Shown here one piece after another: positions 63,909-64,000 of a stretch of 64,000 bases of DNA (position 1 is its first letter; each line of letters begins with the position of its first letter). The position numbers and the translations under genes were made by a program. Origin of the DNA: an uncultured Rhizobiaceae group bacterium (GTDB lineage Bacteria > Pseudomonadota > Alphaproteobacteria > Rhizobiales > Rhizobiaceae). The stretch is from positions 132,702 to 196,701 of the forward strand of contig CALHCF010000009.1 in the NCBI GenBank assembly GCA_937930635.1, read 5' to 3'. Below the pieces are notes generated by a model. That model was not told the origin of the DNA, did not search any database, and was given only the letters and a program-made list of their open reading frames with translations.

Positions 63909-64000
63909 TCAGACGTTCAGCGCTTTAGAAATCTCATCCATGGTCTGACGGTCTGCAGCATCCCAGCCAGCCCGTTTGCTGGCAATCAGATTGGCCTGGC
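63909..64000 (-). CDS. C-terminal end of an unidentified minus-strand gene (partial)
   Basis: Open frame entering from the right edge and stopping at TGA 63909-63911; 30 full codons visible, read as 'QANLIASKRAGWDAADRQTM' then 'DEISKALNV'. The reading is plausible because it ends 26 bases before a terminator hairpin and has alphaproteobacterial codon use, but I do not recognise the family. The start and most of the gene lie outside the window. Confidence 0.5.
   Translation of the reverse strand, partial: QANLIASKRAGWDAADRQTMDEISKALNV

Overview
The window reads as chromosomal DNA of an alphaproteobacterium, most likely of the Hyphomicrobiales (Rhizobiales) type. The evidence is gene order and family choice: mutL-DUF2093-lpxK-waaA-DUF4170-cysQ-pmbA, an ileS/ribF/HAD-IIA/groESL neighbourhood, paired M16 peptidases next to rsmD-rluB-tadA, and a CIRCE-controlled groESL. 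I see no tRNA or rRNA genes, no insertion sequences, no CRISPR array and no phage genes. Genus and habitat cannot be read from the sequence; the mix of quaternary-amine, fatty-acid and transport genes would fit a marine heterotroph, but that is a guess.

Layout. 1-5366 (minus): phosphate uptake and sensing. The left edge cuts pstA; pstC, pstS and a PhoR-type kinase follow, with a three-unit Pho box in front of pstS, and an ornithine-cyclodeaminase-family gene sits directly upstream of phoR. 5396-13080: an SCP2 lipid-carrier gene diverges from a five-gene beta-oxidation operon (thiolase, hydratase/dehydrogenase, SDR and two acyl-CoA dehydrogenase subunits). An 18-bp perfect inverted repeat lies between them, and a TVP38 membrane protein follows. 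13185-20146 (minus): a tightly overlapping seven-gene operon that looks like carnitine/gamma-butyrobetaine catabolism: BKACE, HD-domain protein, carnitine dehydrogenase, YunG-like protein, acyl-CoA dehydrogenase, ADP-forming acyl-CoA synthetase and CaiD. This is the most interesting region. The HD protein carries the metal-ligand pattern of the PhnZ/TmpB family and has no assigned step in the known carnitine route.

20267-27936: MTA/SAH nucleosidase, a DUF2177 membrane protein, a BON-MscS channel, a frameshifted fasciclin gene, an RskA/ECF sigma pair, a large DUF3772 MscS channel and a small exported protein. This is an envelope and stress segment. 28027-32481: a drug/sugar-type MFS exporter and a three-gene set (Gfo/Idh/MocA dehydrogenase, isocitrate/isopropylmalate-type dehydrogenase, SMP-30 lactonase) that suggests use of a sugar acid or hydroxy acid.

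32572-50520: housekeeping. It holds mismatch repair (mutL), lipid A/Kdo assembly (lpxK, waaA), sulfur nucleotide recycling (cysQ), pmbA, a CPA2 K+/H+ antiporter, a MATE exporter, a patatin-like protein, two exported M16 peptidases, rsmD, rluB, tadA and a lipoprotein. 50757-64000: ileS, two SDRs, ribF, a HAD-IIA phosphatase, a membrane-anchored degenerate EAL protein, an exported/TadG-like von Willebrand protein, then groES-groEL with a terminator. A structured non-coding stretch and the tail of a minus-strand gene close the window.
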